Assembly: GCA_030490835.1 (NCBI GenBank)
Contig: CM059975.1
Coordinates: 34,070,133-34,134,132, forward strand
Length of the DNA stretch: 64,000 bases
Reading direction: 5' to 3'
From: Annona cherimola
Taxonomy: Eukaryota; Streptophyta; Magnoliopsida; Magnoliales; Annonaceae
Shown here: positions 60,501 to 64,000 of the stretch, piece after piece
Layout of the letters: every line of letters begins with the position of its first letter
Numbering within the stretch: position 1 is the first letter of the stretch
The notes under the pieces: generated by a model
The model's database searches: none
What the model was told of the DNA's origin: nothing
What the model saw: only the letters and a program-made list of their open reading frames with translations
Translations under genes and position numbers: made by a program

Positions 60501-61780
60501 CAAGTGACGCATTCCCTCGTACTTATAAATGCATCCTAGCTAGCTCCTTCCACAACCAATGCAAAACAACCTAACAACTCCCTCTCAGACATATAACTCT
60601 ACGTTATTGGATTCCCATCAACAATGGGGCCTTATATTAGATTTCAGTCAACCTATTTCGGTTGACTCTTCGGCGAAGCTGTTTTATCTTAAGTTTTGAC
60701 ATTAGTATTAAATGCTTATAGGCCTTCTTAACCTCAAAAACTAACTCAAGAGTTAAGAAAATTGTAACTGTCCACCTAGGTCCCTTTCATAACAAATGTT
60801 GGATAATACGTTTCACCTAATCTTTAATGGCTATAATTAGATTAGAGTTTGATCATGATTAGTCGAATTGTACCTTCTCTCGGCATTATTCCTAATGGCC
60901 CTTGATGATAAGGCTAGTTCTAGAAACAAAGTTAATAAGTGGGGTTGTTTCACAAAATAATAGTTATGCACAGACATTATCAAATTGCAAAATGGTGGGG
61001 AGGAAAATGCTAATAACTCTAGAGAATCAGTATTGAGGATAATTTTCTGTTAATGTAAATGAATTACAGAGCTGAGAAAAGTTTTGAAAAACATTACAGA
61101 TCAAAGCATTAAGGTGTTGTTGTGTGTGTGTGTGTTTCGGGGGGGGGGGGGGGGGGGGGTGTGCTGGGGTGGGCGGGTGCGGGTGGGTGTGGGTGTGGGG
61201 GTGTTCTGGTGGGGGGCGTGTTGAAGCTCATGATCATCCAAGGAAAAAAAAATTACAGATTAACTTACATGATTTGATTTTTCTAGTTTTCCTTTGTACA
61301 CTCGTCCAAAGCCACCTTCACCAATTAGACATTCAGCGTTGAAGTTGTTTGTAGCTGCGGATAGCTCTTGGTACTTGAAAGTCTGAAGAGAAATGGATGC
61401 ATTGCCAACTTTAGAAATTTCTTCAGCTATGGCCCTTTGTCTGCTGGTATCTATACATAGATCCATTCATGTGAGGATGGATTTAACTTGGGGGTGAGGA
61501 TAAAATTTAGAAGGTCTGTGCTTCAATGAACTTAATCATCATTGGGCCATGCCATTTTTATAATTTGAAAAAACAAAGCTTTTGTATTGCAAGCCCATGT
61601 TCAAATAGAAATACAAATACGAAAGAGCAAAATTAGTTTGAAGAACTGACCTGATTTAAAGGAGAGATTCCTTACTAAAGATGTTATCGTATGCAGATTC
61701 CCTTCCTTTTGTTCTTGGCTCTTCTTGGCTTTCTTGCTTGAATCTGGTGGTGATGGAGCGCAGCACCCAAAGCAGCTCAT
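54537..61780 (-). CDS. PBS1-like receptor-like cytoplasmic kinase (RLCK subfamily VII)
   Basis: Five exons join in phase to 423 aa: 61780-61651, 61450-61269, 59976-59787, 58268-57877 and 54914-54537, all GT-AG. The N terminus MSCFGCC offers cysteines for S-acylation and plasma-membrane anchoring. An in-frame ATG 34 codons upstream (61882) is less likely, since it would bury them. Kinase landmarks are the GEGGFG loop (87-92), VAVK lysine K109, the helix-C Glu in FLAEVV (E125), YRDFK (catalytic D207), DFG (225-227) and the activation segment [16 protein letters not shown] ending APEY. The Ser-rich tail runs from about 365. RLCK-VII kinases relay signals from immune and developmental receptor kinases. 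GDKTHVS matches the GDK site cleaved by the bacterial protease AvrPphB in PBS1 and relatives. No damage is seen. Introns 2-4 are 1.3-3.0 kb and full of MITEs. It is close to the PBL7/PBL23 type; the exact paralogue is undecided. Confidence 0.97.
55135..55385. mobile_element. Tourist-like MITE in kinase intron 4
   Basis: It aligns in reverse complement with 46299-46556: TTGAAAAGTTTTTATATTTA and ATGATATGGATAAAG-like blocks, ending AACAAACAGCTC. The exact ends and TSD are unclear. Confidence 0.45.
55435..55830. mobile_element. Dispersed MITE family member in kinase intron 4
   Basis: It begins near GGGCTACATTTGCTTAAAAA and carries TGTGTAAATTATAGAAAATG and CATCAAACTATTTTATTATG, shared with 30040-30397, 57480-57790 and 22965-23318. 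Confidence 0.5.
55926..56339. mobile_element. Foldback MITE, copy 1, with 9-bp duplication
   Basis: The ends GAGAAATGATCCTGTTAACC and GGGCTAACATGATCACTTCTC are inverted repeats and the body is nearly palindromic. ATATATATT flanks it on both sides, though the context is low-complexity. It shares family with 56374-56774. Confidence 0.7.
56374..56774. mobile_element. Foldback MITE, copy 2
   Basis: It has the same arms as the copy 35 bp away: GGGCTAAGCAAATG near the left end and CATTTGCTTAGCCCC near the right, ending CACTTCTC. The centre is a perfect-looking hairpin around 56560 (ACCCCTATCTTTAAAAATCT and its inverse). Confidence 0.7.
57480..57790. mobile_element. Dispersed MITE family member in kinase intron 4
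   Basis: It contains CCATATTTGCTTAAAAAAAT, the GATAATTTAGTGTTCAAAA block and ATGACAATATAAATGA, in the order seen at 55435-55830. The ends are indistinct. Confidence 0.45.
58914..59327. mobile_element. Foldback MITE in kinase intron 3
   Basis: AATGGATATTTGTAATTACACC at the left pairs with GGGTGTATTTATAAATTATCC at the right, and inverted similarity continues through TTTGCAAATATAC blocks to the centre. Confidence 0.6.
61112..61220. repeat. GT microsatellite and poly-G tract in kinase intron 2
   Basis: GTGTGTGTGTGTGTTTC is followed by more than 20 consecutive G and then a G-rich GGGTG-type stretch. The glycine-rich open frame here is an artefact. The layout mirrors the reverse complement of the tract at 12115-12180. 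Confidence 0.9.
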
Positions 61781-61882
61781 TTCCCACCTAGTCCTCCGAT
61801 CCTTAATTTCCTTTTGAATCTCGAGTGGAGTAGTTGTTGCATGGAATTTGAAAAAGAGCTTGTTCTTCTTTGGAGATCCCAC

Positions 61883-62493
61883 CCCCGCAAACTTTACATC
61901 GAAAATAGAGTGTTGCAGAAATTATATATATAATTTTTTATTTTTGGTTTCTTTGATGGGATCCAAAGAAAGATGCACACGCGGGTCTGAATCTAAGGGA
62001 AATTAGACCCCAAAGAATTGGAGTAGCAAGAGATGGAAATTCAGGAGGGAGAAAAACACCAGAAAAGATTCATTCGTTTGTGGGAGAGAAATTCACGGCG
62101 TTTGTTTTTCCCCTCCAGAAACATTGATTCATGGATGTTTGACCAGCAATATATCTAAAATTAGTAAAAAAATGGGGCACATACTGTATATGCCAATCAT
62201 ATCTGACCAAAAACCTTTAAATATTTAAGTCATTCATTTATTCAAATTCAAGGAAGCATTTCAATGTCCTATCTTGTGTTTAGGTGGTTGGGATTTCAAT
62301 GCCCGCTGGTTGCATTGTGTCTCTCATTTGAGGAGCCTTAATCCCCCCACTGATGTACATTGTTGGTAGCTTACAGTAGAAGAAATACATAAGATGAAGA
62401 CTGGAGTACCTGCAATTTTTAGATTTGCAACCCATAAGTACATGACATATATAAATGAAAATTTTGGGCCATGAAATTAATAAAATTAGAATT
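61883..62493. other. Upstream region of the kinase gene
   Basis: It should contain the 5' UTR and promoter of the minus-strand kinase gene. Purine-rich DNA lies up to about 62100. I found no convincing TATA box or other element that I could name. Confidence 0.4.
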
Positions 62494-64000
62494 TTGTTAA
62501 TAGCCTAAAATTATAAAGTAAGAAAAGGGAGAATTAATAAATAAATAATGATGAGTTAGAATGTTAATGTTGAATGGAATAATAATAAAATGTATTATTT
62601 AATTTTAGATTAATTAATGAATTTCAGTCAAATGGTTTAATTTAAGTAATTAACTGATTTAAATTGTTTAAATTAGTGAATGACCATGATTTAATGTTTT
62701 AAACATGTATTATGAGTTCAAATTATAAGATTTAAAATAACATGATTTATGACATATAGTTAATATGGATATTTACAAAAAATAAAAAATATATATAGAG
62801 GGGTAGCTGCATGTGTATATATGCAGACTACCAAAAGAAAAGAGGAATGAAAGGGCCTCGCACGAACAAAGAGGGAGAACGAACAAGGGAGAGGAGGAAA
62901 AAAGAGAGAGAAGGAGAAGAAGAGGAGGAGAAAGAGGAGAAGAGGAGGAGGAGAAGGGAAAGGAGAAGAGAAAGGAGAAAGGAGGGGAGGAGCCGGTTGT
63001 CCACCTCCACGTCGCCGCCACCGCTGCCGTCCAACCCGTCGCCGATGATGGGAGGTAAGGAAGATGAGTTTTTTTGATTTTTTAAAGAAATTCATAGCAA
63101 ATCATGTTCAAAATAGAGGGCTTTTGCTAGATTTGTATAGATTTATATGTATGAAAATAGAATCATGAAAAAGGGGAAGCAGATTTGGATTTGTAGCTAT
63201 GGAGAGTTATGGTATTGATTTTCTTCCCCCAAATCGTGGTGGAAATCATGGAGTTTTAATAGATTCGTGTATATGATGATGATTAGTGTGTGAAACATGT
63301 AAATAAAAGTCTAAAATTGATCCCATGCATGAAAAAATTTCAAGCGTTAAAAAATTTAAGATTTCTACCCTAAATTACTATATAATGTATTTAAATGATG
63401 TTGGGATGTATTATTTGTAAAATTACATGTATAATCTTGAGTAGGAAAGGAAATTCAAAATTTTCATCATAACTTGAACGTGGGGACGCCCTAAAAACGT
63501 GGCCTAGGCATAGGGCTTTTATACTATTTATGTATGGGATGATTTATAAATAATTTTGAACCCGTTTGGATGTGGAAATTGAGTGGAAAAAAATGAGGGC
63601 AGGTGGGTATATATGTTACGGGTATGTGTTGTTGCTTGTAAACATTAAGTTTAGTAATTTAATAATGTATGAACATAGATATAGATCAAAATGTGCAAAT
63701 CTTGAAGCCAAAATCTAGACATATATGATAAATGAAATTGGATAGTTAGGAAATTGGTATGGAAGTATGAAATTTCTTTTAACTAAATGTGTATGGGGTG
63801 AGTTTTATATAATTTTGGTATCAAATGAATATAAAAAAATAATGAATAAGTGACAATTGTATGACATGTATATGAATAGTTGGAGGGTTAAAAATATTAA
63901 ACTTGTTATATATAAATCATGTGAAAATGAAAGGGAGTACAATCCCTTAATTTTAAAGCTTAAAATCCTATCATCTAACTGAACAAAGTTGGAAAATGTA
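62494..64000 (+). mobile_element. Possible left part of a long LTR, cut by the window edge
   Basis: It starts TGTTAATAGCCTAAAATT, the TG-type start of long plant Gypsy LTRs. It contains a GA-rich tract (62855-62990), then a GC-rich CCGCCACCGCTGCCG leader and GATGATGGGAGGTAAGG, a pattern common in such LTRs. It could equally be the 5' leader and first intron of a gene beyond the window. The Arg/Glu-rich frames in the GA tract are not credible proteins. Confidence 0.35.

Noticed and set aside
62760..63095. Several 70-110-codon frames on both strands near the right edge
   Set aside because: Arg/Glu-rich or Ser/Phe-rich translations of a GA tract with no domain.

Overview
This is nuclear DNA from a flowering plant. 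The genes carry plant-type spliced introns, many of them swollen by transposons, and encode proteins diagnostic of angiosperms: a SYP2-clade vacuolar syntaxin, an RLCK-VII receptor-like cytoplasmic kinase and a plant-type ARM-repeat protein. The species cannot be named from sequence alone. Intergenic DNA is AT-rich and almost entirely transposon-derived.

Layout. 1-10.5 kb holds three hAT-type non-autonomous elements (two with perfect 8-bp target duplications, one with 7 of 8) and a decayed LTR retrotransposon. 11.7-20.8 kb (minus strand) is a complete seven-exon SYP22-type Qa-SNARE gene (268 aa) whose introns hold a three-LTR TRIM array and several MITEs. 21-30.4 kb has no gene, only a Ty1/copia polymerase relic, a second TRIM and foldback MITEs. 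30.4-43 kb is the most unusual part. An 11,016-bp Mutator-like element (30853-41868) with a perfect 9-bp target duplication carries spliced fragments of four unrelated host genes: an RDR1-type RNA-dependent RNA polymerase, MKK3, clathrin heavy chain and a nucleosome-assembly protein. All are on the plus strand and several are visibly broken. This Pack-MULE sits inside an older member of its own family, whose two halves flank it. 43-49.8 kb holds a hAT transposase relic, a Tourist MITE, a foldback MITE split by a SINE, and copies of a local repeat. 49.8-53.9 kb looks like a second member of the same Mutator-like family, inverted relative to the first. It encloses a two-exon ARM-repeat gene (minus strand) that has a one-base frameshift near the end of exon 1. 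54.5-61.8 kb (minus strand) is an intact five-exon PBS1-like kinase gene (423 aa). The right edge (62.5-64 kb) resembles the start of a long LTR.

Function. The two intact genes belong to unrelated pathways: vacuolar/prevacuolar membrane fusion (SYP22) and plasma-membrane immune or hormone signalling (RLCK-VII kinase). Nothing suggests they act together. The gene-fragment cluster is best read as transposon cargo. It is a possible source of chimeric transcripts or of small RNAs against the donor genes, but that is inference.
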